Below are positions 53,804 to 63,289 of a DNA stretch of 64,000 nt, piece by piece. The notes under the pieces were generated by a model. That model made no database searches. It saw only the letters and a list, made by a program, of their open reading frames with translations, and was not told the origin of the DNA. A program made the position numbers and the translations under genes. Source of the DNA: Carideicomes alvinocaridis (GTDB taxonomy: Bacteria; Pseudomonadota; Alphaproteobacteria; Rhodobacterales; Rhodobacteraceae); contig SRJI02000002.1 of the NCBI GenBank assembly GCA_005473895.2, forward strand, positions 124,001 through 188,000, read 5' to 3'. Each line of letters starts with the position of its first letter. Within the stretch, counting starts at the first letter, position 1.

Positions 53804-55270
53804 ATGGCCTGGCGGGACCTGCTGGGGCCGCCCGGGAAATCGGGCCGGCCGTTGCAAGTGCAGCTCCGCGAGGCGCTCATCACCGCGATCGATTCCGGGC
53901 GTCTTGCCCCGGGCACGCGGCTGCCGGCCAACCGGCGCCTTGCCGAGCTGCTGGGCCTTTCGCGCAACACGGTCATCGCCGCCCTGCGCGGCCTGACCGA
54001 GAGCGGCTATCTCGAGGCCCGGCGGGGAAGCGGCGTCTTCGTCGCGCGGTCTCCGCTTCCCGCCGCCGCGATGCCGCTGTCCGACCGCCCGGCCGAGGGG
54101 TGGCTGCATCCGCCGGCCCTGCGCCCCTCGCTGTTGCGGCAGATGCCGGTGCCGGAGGATTGGCGCGGCTATCCCTATCCCTTCCTCGCCGGTCGCCCCG
54201 ATCCGGCGCTCTTTCCCACCGCCGCCTGGCGCGAAAGCGTGCGGACGGCCTCGTCCGTCGCCGGCCTGCGCGACTGGGTGTCGGAGGTCGATGGCGGGGA
54301 CGATGGCGCATTGCTGCACGAGGTCAGGACGCGGGTGCTGCCGGCGCGCGGCATCTGGGCCACGGAACAGGAGGTGATGATCACGCTGGGCGCGCAGCAG
54401 GGGCTGTTCCTCGTAGCGCAGCTATTCCTCTCTGGCGGGCGGCGCGCGGCGATGGAGGATCCCGGCTCGCCGGACCTGCGCGCGATGCTGCGGCTCTTTA
54501 CCCCGACCGTGTCGCTGATGGCGGTGGACGGGGAGGGGGCGCATCCCGGCCGGGCCCTTCTGCAAAGCGACGTGGTCTTCCTCTCCGGCTCGGCGCAATG
54601 TCCGACCACCGTGGCCCTGTCCGAGACGCGGCGGCGCCATTTCCTGGATGCGGCCGCCCGGGCCGGCACGCTGCTGGTGGAGGACGACCAGGGCACCGCC
54701 CCGCTGGCCGAGACGGGGCCGCTCGCGCTCAAGTCCATGGACCGGACGGGGAACGTGGTGCATGTGGGCAGCCTGTCGCGGCCGCTCGCGCCAGCGCTGC
54801 GTCTCGGTTACGTGGTGGGCCCGGCCGAGATCGTGGCGGAGCTGCGGGCGCTGCGGCAATTGATGCTGCGGCACCCGCCCTCGAACAATCAGCGGGCGAT
54901 GGCCGCCTTCCTGTCGCTGGGCCATTACCAGAGCCACATGTCGCGGCTCCGGACGATCATGGCCGCGCGCCATGCCGCCTGCGAGGCGGCGCTCGACGCG
55001 CTGGGCCCCGACGTGGGCTGGCGGCGCGGGCCGGGGGCGGCAAGCTACTGGCTGACCCTGCCCGACTGGGCCCGGTCCGGCGCGCTGAGCGAGGCGGCGC
55101 GCGAGGCCGGGATCCTGGTGGAGCCGGGCGCGCCCTTCTTCGCCGTGCCCGAGGACGGCCGGCGCCACCTGCGGCTGGCGGTGGGCGCGGTGCCGGAAGA
55201 GCGCATCGCCGAGGGGATCGGCCGGTTGGGCGCGCTGCTGCGCCGGCAGGGTCAGGAGGCCGGGCGGTAG
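53804..55270 (+). CDS. MocR-like (GntR-aminotransferase) transcription factor with altered PLP lysine
   Basis: A 488-residue protein. The N-terminal GntR winged helix (about 1-85) has LREALITAIDSGRLAPGTRLP, RRLAELLGLSRNTVIAAL and RRGSGVFV. A fold-type I aminotransferase domain follows, with ITLGAQQGLFLVAQLFL. The segment that normally reads GTFSK-x-L-x-P-x-LR-x-GY is here GSLSRPLAPALRLGY, so the PLP-binding Lys is Arg326. The usual DDYxxE segment is also changed (VEDDQGTAPLAE). Loss of the Schiff-base lysine suggests it does not use PLP in the normal way. The ATG at 53804 follows GGAG. Its 3' end overlaps the converging ABC ATPase gene by 19 bases, so that operon is a possible target. Confidence 0.88.
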   Translation: MAWRDLLGPPGKSGRPLQVQLREALITAIDSGRLAPGTRLPANRRLAELLGLSRNTVIAALRGLTESGYLEARRGSGVFVARSPLPAAAMPLSDRPAEGWLHPPALRPSLLRQMPVPEDWRGYPYPFLAGRPDPALFPTAAWRESVRTASSVAGLRDWVSEVDGGDDGALLHEVRTRVLPARGIWATEQEVMITLGAQQGLFLVAQLFLSGGRRAAMEDPGSPDLRAMLRLFTPTVSLMAVDGEGAHPGRALLQSDVVFLSGSAQCPTTVALSETRRRHFLDAAARAGTLLVEDDQGTAPLAETGPLALKSMDRTGNVVHVGSLSRPLAPALRLGYVVGPAEIVAELRALRQLMLRHPPSNNQRAMAAFLSLGHYQSHMSRLRTIMAARHAACEAALDALGPDVGWRRGPGAASYWLTLPDWARSGALSEAAREAGILVEPGAPFFAVPEDGRRHLRLAVGAVPEERIAEGIGRLGALLRRQGQEAGR

Positions 55271-56016
55271 CCCTTGCTCGCCTCCAGCAGCTGGCGGGCA
55301 TAGGGCGTGGTGACGTCGCCGCTGCGCAGCTGACCGGCGCTCAGTTCCTCGACGCAGCGGCCGTGCTGCATCACCAGCAGGCGGTCGCACATTGTGCCGA
55401 CGACGGCGAGGTCGTGGCTGACGAAGAGGTATGTGAGGTTCTCCTCCTCGCGCAGTTCCATCAGCAAGTTCAGCACCTCCGCCTGGACCGAGACGTCAAG
55501 CGCCGAGGTCGGCTCGTCCAGCAGCAGCACCTGCGGCTCCAGCAGCAGGGCGCGGGCGATCGCCACGCGCTGCCTCTGGCCGCCCGAGATCTGGTGCGGA
55601 AAGCGGTAGAGGAAGGAGGCCGGCAGCCCCACGCGGCCCATGATCGACGTGATCCGGTCGCGCCGGTCGGGCAGGCCGAGGATGCGCAGCGGCTCCTGCA
55701 ATTGCCGTTCGATGGTCTGCCGCGGATGGAGCGAGCCGTAGGGGTCCTGGAACACCATCTGCACGGCCCGGCTGAAGCTGCGGTCGCGCCGGGTGCCCAG
55801 GGCGCGGCCCTCATGCAGGATGCTGCCCTCCGATCCGACCATGCCGGCGATGGCCCGCAGGATGGTGGACTTGCCCGAGCCGGATTCGCCCACCAGTCCA
55901 AGGCTTTCGCCGGTGCGCAGCCGAAAGGACAACTCTTCCACCGCGAGGTGATGGCCGTAGCGGACCGAGACCTCGCGCAGTTCGATCACCGGGTCCGCCT
56001 CGTCGTATGGGATCAT
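55252..56016 (-). CDS. Peptide-type ABC transporter ATP-binding protein (DppF/OppF-like)
   Basis: A 254-residue ATPase of the peptide/opine/nickel importer group. Walker A is LVGESGSGKST, the signature is ISGGQRQRVAIARAL, and Walker B is VLLLDEPTSALD. The short length means the C-terminal oligopeptide-transporter domain seen in many DppF proteins is minimal (YARQLLEASKGYRP). It starts within the stop of the sister ATPase gene (ATGA). It is the last gene of the operon and overlaps the end of the converging MocR-like gene. Confidence 0.9.
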   Translation of the reverse strand: MIPYDEADPVIELREVSVRYGHHLAVEELSFRLRTGESLGLVGESGSGKSTILRAIAGMVGSEGSILHEGRALGTRRDRSFSRAVQMVFQDPYGSLHPRQTIERQLQEPLRILGLPDRRDRITSIMGRVGLPASFLYRFPHQISGGQRQRVAIARALLLEPQVLLLDEPTSALDVSVQAEVLNLLMELREEENLTYLFVSHDLAVVGTMCDRLLVMQHGRCVEELSAGQLRSGDVTTPYARQLLEASKGYRPAS

Positions 56017-56858
56017 TCCGTCAGCCAAGACTCTTGCCGCTCCAGTACCTTGAGCCGGGTGCCCGGGATGTGGTCGATTTCGGGAAGGCATTCCATCAGG
56101 CCCCGTGTATAGGGGTGCCGCGCGCGGTCGAGCTCCGAGGCGCGCAGCGTCTCCACCACCCGGCCGGCATACATCACCACCACCCGGTCGCAGAATTGCG
56201 AGACCAGCCGCAGGTCGTGGCTGATGAAGATCAGGCCCATGCCGCGTGCCTCGATCAGCCGGTCGAGCAGGGCCAGGACCTCCAGCTGCACCGTGACGTC
56301 CAGCGCCGACGTCGGTTCGTCCGCGATCAGCAGGTCGGGCTCGGCCACCACCATCATCGCCATCATCACCCGCTGGGCCATGCCGCCCGACAGTTCGTGG
56401 GGGTAGATGCGCATCACCCGCTCGGGGTCGTTGATCTGGACCTGGCGCAGGGTCTCCAGCGCGCTCGACCGGGCCTTGGCCAGCGTCGGGATGCCGCCGG
56501 CGAGGCCCGCCTCGCACAGCTGCTTGCCGACGCTCAGCACCGGGTTGAGGCAGTATTTCGGATCCTGCATGACCAGCCCGATGCGACGCCCCCGGATGCG
56601 GCGCAGCGCCCGCGGCGCCATGCGCATCAGGTCCTGCCCGTCAAAGGCCAGGCGATCTGCCGTGACCTTGGCATGGGAGGGGACGAGGCCCAGCAGCGCC
56701 TTGCCCGTCAGCGACTTGCCCGAGCCGGATTCACCCACGACGCCCACCTTTTCGCGGCCCATCCGCAGCGACACGCCGCGCAGCGCCTCGTGCGGGCCGG
56801 CCCGCGTGCGGAAGGTGACGCGAAGGTTCTCTATGTCGATCAGGGGCGCGTCGGTCAT
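56013..56858 (-). CDS. Peptide-type ABC transporter ATP-binding protein (DppD/OppD-like)
   Basis: A 281-residue ATPase, partner of the DppF-like protein. Walker A is VGESGSGKSLTGKA, the signature is LSGGMAQRVMMAMM, and Walker B is LLIADEPTSALDVT. The C-terminal HPYTRGLMECLPEIDHIPG tract is typical of DppD/OppD. Its stop overlaps the DppF-like start. It starts one base after the upstream permease's stop codon. Confidence 0.92.
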   Translation of the reverse strand: MTDAPLIDIENLRVTFRTRAGPHEALRGVSLRMGREKVGVVGESGSGKSLTGKALLGLVPSHAKVTADRLAFDGQDLMRMAPRALRRIRGRRIGLVMQDPKYCLNPVLSVGKQLCEAGLAGGIPTLAKARSSALETLRQVQINDPERVMRIYPHELSGGMAQRVMMAMMVVAEPDLLIADEPTSALDVTVQLEVLALLDRLIEARGMGLIFISHDLRLVSQFCDRVVVMYAGRVVETLRASELDRARHPYTRGLMECLPEIDHIPGTRLKVLERQESWLTE

Positions 56859-56859
56859 G

Positions 56860-57765
56860 TCAGCTTTCCTGTCGCGGATCGAGGATGTCGCGCAGCCCGT
56901 CGCCCAGCAGGTTGAACCCCATGCAGACGAAGAAGATGGCCAGCCCGGGGAAGGTCGCCGCCCACCAGGCGCTCAGCATGTATTCCTTGCCGCTGGACAG
57001 CATCACGCCCCATTCCGCGGCCGGGGGCTGTGCCCCGAGCCCGAGAAAGCCGAGGCCCGCGGCGATCAGGATCACCCCCGCCATGTCGAGCGTCAGCCGC
57101 ACGAAGAGCGACGGCAGGCAGAGCGGCACGACGTGCAGCAGGATGATCCGCAGGCGGCTGGCGCCCATCAGCTCGATCGCGGCGATGTAGTCGCTGCGCC
57201 GGATGGTCAGCGCCTCGGCGCGGGCGATGCGCACATAGGGCGGCCAGCCGGTCAGGGCGATGGCGAGGATCGCGTTGTTCAGCCCCGGCCCGAAGGCGGT
57301 GACGAAGGCCAAAGCGAGGATCAGCCGGGGAAAGGCCAGCGCGATGTCGGTGATCCGCATGGCCAGCGTGTCGAACCACCCGCCCAGGTAGCCGGAACTC
57401 GCCCCGATCAGCAGGCCGGCCGGCGCCGCGATCAGCGCCACCAGCATCACGATGTAGAGCGTGAAGCGCGTGCCGAAGATGATCCGGCTGAAGATGTCGC
57501 GCCCGAATTCGTCGGTGCCCAGCAGGTGCTCGGCCGAGGGCGGCTGCAGCTGGTTGGCGAGGTTCTGGGCATAGGGGCCGTAGGGCGCCAGCAGCGGCGC
57601 GAGCAGGGCCACCACCACCAGCGCGGCGATGATCGCCACGCCGGTCAGCGCGGCGGGGCTGGCCCACAGCATCTCGGCCCCGCGCCAGAGCTGGGCCAGG
57701 CGCGCCTCGGCCGAGGAATGCGGCTCTCCGCGCCGGACGCGGGTGAAAAGGGTGGCGTCGGTCAT
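56860..57765 (-). CDS. Peptide-type ABC transporter permease (DppC-like)
   Basis: A 301-residue permease with an N-terminal helix at about 40-60, followed by the DppC signature HLLGTDEFGRDIFSRIIFGTR in part. About five further membrane segments follow. The cytoplasmic EAA-like loop reads YIAAIELMGASRLRIILLHV. The end LLGDGLRDILDPR is standard for the family. It is coupled to the DppB-like gene by an ATGA overlap. Confidence 0.92.
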   Translation of the reverse strand: MTDATLFTRVRRGEPHSSAEARLAQLWRGAEMLWASPAALTGVAIIAALVVVALLAPLLAPYGPYAQNLANQLQPPSAEHLLGTDEFGRDIFSRIIFGTRFTLYIVMLVALIAAPAGLLIGASSGYLGGWFDTLAMRITDIALAFPRLILALAFVTAFGPGLNNAILAIALTGWPPYVRIARAEALTIRRSDYIAAIELMGASRLRIILLHVVPLCLPSLFVRLTLDMAGVILIAAGLGFLGLGAQPPAAEWGVMLSSGKEYMLSAWWAATFPGLAIFFVCMGFNLLGDGLRDILDPRQES

Positions 57766-58787
57766 GCCCGGGTCCTCGGGTCGAGGATGCGATAGAGGAT
57801 GTCGGAGCCGAGATTGAGGAAGACGAAGATCGACCCGATCACCAGCGTCCCACCCAGCACCGCGTTCATGTCGGCGTTGAACATCGCCTTGGTCATGTAC
57901 TGCCCCAGCCCCGGCCAGGCGAAGACCGTCTCGGTCAGCACCGCCCCCTCCAGCAGGATGCCGAAGGTCAGGGCCACCGTGGTCACCAGCTGGACCGCGC
58001 AATTGGGCAGGACGTGACCGAAGATCACGCGCCGCTCGCTCAGCCCCTTCACCCGGGCGACGCCCACGTATTCCTGCTTGAGCTGGTCGAGCATGAAGCT
58101 GCGGGTCATCCGGCCGATATAGGCCGAGGCGCCGTAGCCGAGGCTGATCGCCGGCAGGGCGATGTGGCTCACCGCGTCCTTGAAGATCACCCATTCCCCG
58201 GCCAGCAGCGTGTCGATCAGCAGCAGCCCGGTACGGGTCGGCACCAGCCCGTCATAGTAGATCGACAACCGCCCGGGGCCGCCCGCCCAGCCGAGCGCGG
58301 CGTAGAACACCACGAGCAGCAGCAGGCCCTTCCAGAAGACCGGGGCGGAATAGCCGATCAGCATGACCACCCGCACCGCGCCGTCGATCACCGTGCCGCG
58401 CTTGACCGCGGCGAGGATGCCGAAGGGAATGCCGATGAGCGACCCGATCAGCACCCCGCAGAGCGCCAGCTCCAGCGTCGCCGGGAAGACCCGCGCGATA
58501 TCCCGCGTCACCGGCTGGTTGGTAAAGAAGGACCGGCCGAAGTCGAATTGCAGGACCGAGCCCACGTAGTCGAAGAATTGCACGATGATCGGCTGGTCCA
58601 GCCCCATCTCGCGGTAGACCTGGTCGTAAAGCTCCTGCGTCACGTCCGGGCCCACCGCTGCGCTGACCGGATCGAGCGGCATGACCCGCCCGATCACGAA
58701 GGTCAGCAGGATCAGGCCGAAGAAGGTCGCCAGGATGATGGCGACCTGCTTCAGCAGGAACATTCCGAACCTTGCGTAATGTCCCAC
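57762..58787 (-). CDS. Peptide-type ABC transporter permease (DppB-like)
   Basis: A 341-residue permease with the DppB features: a first helix at about 12-32, then MPLDPVSAAVGPDVTQE and REMGLDQPIIVQFFDYV. A cytoplasmic EAA loop reads YVGVARVKGLSERRVIFGHV. VLTETVFAWPGLGQYMTKAM lies near the C-terminus. It forms the channel together with the DppC-like protein. The gene starts nine bases after the binding-protein gene's stop. Confidence 0.92.
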   Translation of the reverse strand: MGHYARFGMFLLKQVAIILATFFGLILLTFVIGRVMPLDPVSAAVGPDVTQELYDQVYREMGLDQPIIVQFFDYVGSVLQFDFGRSFFTNQPVTRDIARVFPATLELALCGVLIGSLIGIPFGILAAVKRGTVIDGAVRVVMLIGYSAPVFWKGLLLLVVFYAALGWAGGPGRLSIYYDGLVPTRTGLLLIDTLLAGEWVIFKDAVSHIALPAISLGYGASAYIGRMTRSFMLDQLKQEYVGVARVKGLSERRVIFGHVLPNCAVQLVTTVALTFGILLEGAVLTETVFAWPGLGQYMTKAMFNADMNAVLGGTLVIGSIFVFLNLGSDILYRILDPRTRA

Positions 58788-58796
58788 CTGCCGCTC

Positions 58797-60416
58797 CTAG
58801 TCCTTGCTGACCGCGGCAAAGCTGACATCGGAGCCGCGCGAGCCGAACAGGTAGCCGTTCACGTCCTCGCGCATCCCGAGCGCCTGCGTGGTCTGGAAGA
58901 GGTGGATGAACGGCCCCTCTTCCCATTGCGCGCGCTGAAGCTCCTCGTACATCTTCGCGCGCTTCTCCTCGTCGAGCTCCTTGGAGGCCGCGAGGGTCTT
59001 CTCCGCCAGCTCGGTCGGGAACCAGCCCAGCCGCCAGCTCAGTTCCGAGGGCCACTTCTCGTCCTTGTCCGCCCCGGGCAGCGCGCCGGGGTTGTAGGTG
59101 AACTTGCTCGCCGTGGCGTGCGGGTCGGCATAGCCGCCGGAATAGGACAGCTGCAGCGCCGGCAGTTTCTGTTCACGGTAGAGCGGGATAGTCTGCGAAA
59201 CCGGCGCGTTGACCACGTCCACCTTGATGCCCGCCTTGGCGGCGGTCGCCTGGAAGGAGGTGGCGAGGTCCATCTCCGGCTTGCGGTTATAGGCGGTGAA
59301 GGTGAACTCGAACCCGTCGGGATAGCCCGCCTCGGTCAGCAGCTCCTTGGCCTTGTCGACATCGAGGTGGAACGGCGTCTCGGTGACCGAACCCAGCCAG
59401 CCGGCCGGCACGAAGGTCTGATGGATCGTGCCGATATCCTTCATGATGGTCTTGGAAAGGCCCTCGTAATCGATGAGGTAGCGCATGGCCTCGATCACCT
59501 TGGGATCGTCGAACGGCTCTTCCAGCATGTTGAAGCCGAAATAGAGGATCTTGCGCGAGGGATAGTACTCCACCTTCACGCCATCCACGTCCTGCAGTTC
59601 GGCCGCGTCGTTGGAGGTCAGGTTGAAGGCCACGTCCGCATCGCCCTTTTCCAGCAGCAGGCGCTGGGTGCCGGCCTCGGGGACGTGGCGGAAGATGACG
59701 CGCTGCATGTCCGGGGTGAACTGCCAATAATCGTCATTGCGGGTGAGCATGACCATTTCCTGCGGGCGGTAGCTCTGGATCATGAAGGGGCCGGAGCCGG
59801 CCGATTGCCCGCCGCTGGCGCGGTCCGACAGCCAAGCGGTGCCGAAATCGCCGTCCTGCTCGTGTTCCTTCAGCAATTCGCTGTCCACGATCGAGAACGA
59901 GGCCGAGGACAGCATGGTGACGACCAGCGACGGCGCCAGCTGCTCGGGCAGAGTCATGACGAAGGTCATGTCGTCCGGCGCCGTGAGGTTGTCGTCGATA
60001 TTCTCGGGGGTGTAGCCCAGCTGGCGCATGCTCGAGGACGGCTCGCGGCCCAGCAGCAGCAGGCGGCGCAGCGAATAGACCGCGTCCTTCGCCGTCACCG
60101 GGTTGCCGCTGTGAAAGGTCACCCCCTCGCGCATCTTGAAGGTGATGGAGCTGCCGTCCTCGCTGATCTCGTAGCTTTCGGCCAGCATCGGGATCAGCTT
60201 TTCGGCATCGCGGCGGTCGTAGCCCACGAGCCGGTCGTAGATGTCGAGGTTGATCTCCTGCACGTCGAGGATCTGCGACACCGCCGGATCCCAGTCCGAG
60301 ATCGAGGAGATCTCGCGGACGACGACCAGCGTGTCGTCGGGCGTCTCGGCATGGGCCAGCGGCGCGGCGAGGCCGAGCATCGCGATCGCGCAGGACGTTC
60401 TGAGTGTGCGTAGCAT
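58797..60416 (-). CDS. Peptide-type ABC transporter substrate-binding protein (SBP family 5)
   Basis: A 539-residue periplasmic binding protein. The signal peptide ends at about residue 23 (LGLAAPLAHAE). The mature protein has INLDIYDRLVGYDRRDAEKL, SITFKMREGVTFHSGNPVTA and SGPFMIQSYRPQEMVML, which are signatures of the dipeptide/oligopeptide binding family. The ligand cannot be deduced. Its genes for hydrolysis and decarboxylation lie directly upstream, so the ligand may be a peptide-like amide. A 35-base gap separates it from the M81 gene. Confidence 0.92.
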   Translation of the reverse strand: MLRTLRTSCAIAMLGLAAPLAHAETPDDTLVVVREISSISDWDPAVSQILDVQEINLDIYDRLVGYDRRDAEKLIPMLAESYEISEDGSSITFKMREGVTFHSGNPVTAKDAVYSLRRLLLLGREPSSSMRQLGYTPENIDDNLTAPDDMTFVMTLPEQLAPSLVVTMLSSASFSIVDSELLKEHEQDGDFGTAWLSDRASGGQSAGSGPFMIQSYRPQEMVMLTRNDDYWQFTPDMQRVIFRHVPEAGTQRLLLEKGDADVAFNLTSNDAAELQDVDGVKVEYYPSRKILYFGFNMLEEPFDDPKVIEAMRYLIDYEGLSKTIMKDIGTIHQTFVPAGWLGSVTETPFHLDVDKAKELLTEAGYPDGFEFTFTAYNRKPEMDLATSFQATAAKAGIKVDVVNAPVSQTIPLYREQKLPALQLSYSGGYADPHATASKFTYNPGALPGADKDEKWPSELSWRLGWFPTELAEKTLAASKELDEEKRAKMYEELQRAQWEEGPFIHLFQTTQALGMREDVNGYLFGSRGSDVSFAAVSKD

Positions 60417-60451
60417 TTTCGGTCAATCTCCCTGTGGTTTGGTCTCCGGGT

Positions 60452-61945
60452 TTACCCGGTTATTTCCGCGTCCAGCGGCCAGATCGGCCGTGGCACGTTT
60501 TTCCAGTCGAAGCGGAACGGGTCCGGACTGGTTATTCCGCCGCTGTCCACGTCGAGGCAGACGCTGGCGATGGGTTGGAAGTCGCCGCGGTAGCCCTGCA
60601 TCGACTTCAGGACCAGAAAGTCCGTCTCGGACGGCTCGATGCCGAAGATCCGCAGCTGCTCCTGGTCGAACATGCCTTTCTGGTTGCCGATCACGATCAC
60701 CTGCACCCCGCCCGAGCGGATGAGGGCGCTTTTTCCGAAGGTGCCGGTCGTGCCGGTGCCGTAGGGCCCCTTGAATGTGAAGGCGCCGTCGGAGACCCGG
60801 ACCACGGTCCATTCGGCCTCCACCGGGCCGCCGCCATGGTCGGGATCGGCCCGGCCGCCGATGGCGATCCGCAGCGTGGCGCCTTCGCCGGCCTCGACGG
60901 CGAGCCGCGTCGCCTCCGCGTCGCAAAGGGGCGCGACCACGGCATTCTCGGCGCCGTGATCCATCAGCAGGCGCAGCAGCGCCGTGCCGTCGCCATAGGC
61001 GCCCCCCGCCGGGCTGTCGCCGTAATCGCCCAGGATCAGCGGCCGGTCGCCCATCCGGTGGGCGCGGATCGCCTCCGCCGCCTCGTCGAGCGACACGATG
61101 CGCTCGGCCGTCTCCTCCCGGCGTTTCCAGCATTCCTCCATCATGATCTCGGCGATCTCGCGCAGCTTGGCCTCCGAGGCAAAGCCGGTGACGGCGGCCG
61201 AGGGGCCGATCACCGCGCTGTCGGTCTTGGAATAGCCGGCATTGATGGAGATGCGCAGGATATCGGGATCGGCCTCGAAGCTCTCCGCCAGCCGGATCGC
61301 ATCGAGGAAGGGCCCGTAGCTGTGATAGGTGCGCGCCCCGTCGAAGCCCACGAGCATCGGCTTGCGGGCCAGCACGCAGGTGGGAAAGGTGCCGCGGCGG
61401 AACGTCTCGGCCAGCATGCGCGCGGTGCGCTCGCCGGTCTTGCGCTGATCGACATGGGGCGAGGTGCGGAAGGCGACCATCCCCTGAACCTCGCGCGCCA
61501 TCTCGTGGCTGATGTTGCAATGCGGATCGAGCGAGACGAAGATCGGCACATCGGGGCCGACCACCTCGCGCATGCGGCGCACGATCACCAGCTCCGCGTC
61601 GGGATGGCTGTCCACGATCATCGAGCCATGCAGCGAGAGCAGCACCCCGTCGAGCGGCAGCGCGGCCTTGGCTCGCGCGATGAGCCGGCCGCAGATATCC
61701 TCGAAGCTCGCATCGTCCACGGGGCCGCCCGGCGGCGCGAAGGCCGAGAGGGTGGGCAGCACCTCCCACCCTTCCTGTCGGGCCACGTCAATGAAGCCGG
61801 TGGGCTCCAGGTTCACGTCCCGAAAGAAGGAGAGCATCTCGTCGCCCTCGCGGATGCCCTGCTTTTCGAAGGCGTCGAGGGTGGTGTGGTTGCGGTTGAA
61901 CCCGTTCCCCTCGTGCTTGAACTGACCGATCAGAACCCTTTTCAT
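60452..61945 (-). CDS. M81 family metallopeptidase (MlrC-like)
   Basis: A 497-residue zinc peptidase of family M81, typified by MlrC of the microcystin degradation pathway. QFKHEGNGFNRNHTTLDAF opens the protein, with the first metal-site Glu. DGVLLSLHGSMIVD, FVSLDPHCNISHEM and FRTSPHVDQRKTGER provide the conserved His/Asp ligands. The C-terminal domain has LILGDYGDSPAGGAYGDGTALL. It is predicted to be cytoplasmic, with no signal. The ATG at 61945 follows AGGAAAG. It presumably cuts the imported compound. Proteins of this family in Roseobacter genomes often accompany dipeptide-type ABC genes. Confidence 0.88.
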   Translation of the reverse strand: MKRVLIGQFKHEGNGFNRNHTTLDAFEKQGIREGDEMLSFFRDVNLEPTGFIDVARQEGWEVLPTLSAFAPPGGPVDDASFEDICGRLIARAKAALPLDGVLLSLHGSMIVDSHPDAELVIVRRMREVVGPDVPIFVSLDPHCNISHEMAREVQGMVAFRTSPHVDQRKTGERTARMLAETFRRGTFPTCVLARKPMLVGFDGARTYHSYGPFLDAIRLAESFEADPDILRISINAGYSKTDSAVIGPSAAVTGFASEAKLREIAEIMMEECWKRREETAERIVSLDEAAEAIRAHRMGDRPLILGDYGDSPAGGAYGDGTALLRLLMDHGAENAVVAPLCDAEATRLAVEAGEGATLRIAIGGRADPDHGGGPVEAEWTVVRVSDGAFTFKGPYGTGTTGTFGKSALIRSGGVQVIVIGNQKGMFDQEQLRIFGIEPSETDFLVLKSMQGYRGDFQPIASVCLDVDSGGITSPDPFRFDWKNVPRPIWPLDAEITG

Positions 61946-62002
61946 CACGTCTTTCCTGCCTTGGCGTTGCATGGACCGTCCGGCGGGCCGGGCGGGGGAA
62001 AT

Positions 62003-63289
62003 TCAGTAGATCACGTCGGATTCCGCGCCGGAGCGGCCCTTGCCGGCGCGCACCCGCTCCAGCGAGGCGGCGAGATCGGCGAGGAACGCCTCGCGCGCCG
62101 GGGCGTGGAACAGCGACATCATCGAATGGATGCCCGGCGGGCGGCGGGTCTGGCCGACCAGCCAGCCATGGGTGCCCAACTCGGTCGCCACGTCGAACAT
62201 GTTGTCGCGCTCCGAGGTGAAGGCGATGATCGACAGGTCCGGCTGGGCGATCATGCGCAGACCTTCCATGGCGGTGATCCCCTCGACGTAAAGATCGACC
62301 ATCTCCGCCAGCCGCGCCGCCGCGTCGCGATAGCCCGACGTTCCCAGGTGGTTGAGCACGGCCCAGGCCGCGGCGACCGCGCCGCCCGGCCGCGTGCCGG
62401 CCAGGGTCGAGGTCTCGAACCGGCCGCTGGGCCAGGCATCGGCCACGAAGGTCGCCCGCTCCGCATCCGCGGCGTCCCGGAAGAAGACCGTGGAGGCGGG
62501 CTTGGGGCAGAAGCCGAACTTGTGCAGGTCGGCCGAGATCGAGCGCACGCCCTCGAAGCGGAAATCGAAATCCGGCGTGCCGCGCCCGTTCATGCGGAAG
62601 AAGGGCGCGATCCAGCCGCCGACGCAGGCATCCACGTGCAGCCACTTGCCGGTCTCCCCGGCCAGCGCCGACAGCCGGTCGATCGGGTCGATCACGCCAT
62701 AGGGAAAACACGGGGCCGAGCCGACGATGGCGATGGTCTCGGCATCGATCAGGGGGCGCATCGCCTCCGGGTCCGCGCGACCGTCAGGGGCCACCGCGGC
62801 GCGCCGGATCTCGAACCCCAGCAGGTCCGACGCCTTGTCGAAGGCGGGATGGGCGGTGTCCGGCATCACGATGTTCATCGCCGATCCGGGGCCGCGCTCC
62901 GCTTTCTCCGCGCGCCAGGCGTCGCGGGCGGCCTTCATGCCGATCAGGATGCTTTCGCTCCCGCCGGAGGTGAACACGCCCTCTCCCGAGGACGGGGCCG
63001 AGAACAGCGACAGCCCGAAATCCAGCACGTCCCGTTCCATCGACTGGATGCCGTGGAAGGCGCGTTTCCGACCGAGCGCGTTTTCCGAGAAGAACTCGAA
63101 ATAGGCCCGGCGCCCGATCTCGTAGGTCTCCTGGTCGTTGTGAAAGACGTAGAGCGGCGCGCGGCCGTTGCGCCAGTCGATGTCGTCCGCGCTGCGGGCC
63201 CGCATGTCGGCGCGCAGATCGTCCCAGTCGCGGCCGCCTTCGGGGAAGGGCGCGCGCCGGCCCGAGGGCGATGGGGCGGTGACGTTCAT
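62003..63289 (-). CDS. PLP-dependent group II decarboxylase/lyase-like enzyme
   Basis: A 428-residue fold-type I PLP enzyme. FTSGGSESILIGMKAARDA binds the cofactor phosphate, and WLHVDACVGGW carries the Asp that pairs with the pyridine nitrogen. SADLHKFGFCPKP has the Schiff-base Lys. The closest pattern is that of amino acid decarboxylases and sphingosine-phosphate lyases, not of transaminases. The substrate is likely an amino acid or amine released by the neighbouring M81 peptidase. Its start overlaps the stop of the GntR gene (ATGA). Confidence 0.87.
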   Translation of the reverse strand: MNVTAPSPSGRRAPFPEGGRDWDDLRADMRARSADDIDWRNGRAPLYVFHNDQETYEIGRRAYFEFFSENALGRKRAFHGIQSMERDVLDFGLSLFSAPSSGEGVFTSGGSESILIGMKAARDAWRAEKAERGPGSAMNIVMPDTAHPAFDKASDLLGFEIRRAAVAPDGRADPEAMRPLIDAETIAIVGSAPCFPYGVIDPIDRLSALAGETGKWLHVDACVGGWIAPFFRMNGRGTPDFDFRFEGVRSISADLHKFGFCPKPASTVFFRDAADAERATFVADAWPSGRFETSTLAGTRPGGAVAAAWAVLNHLGTSGYRDAAARLAEMVDLYVEGITAMEGLRMIAQPDLSIIAFTSERDNMFDVATELGTHGWLVGQTRRPPGIHSMMSLFHAPAREAFLADLAASLERVRAGKGRSGAESDVIY

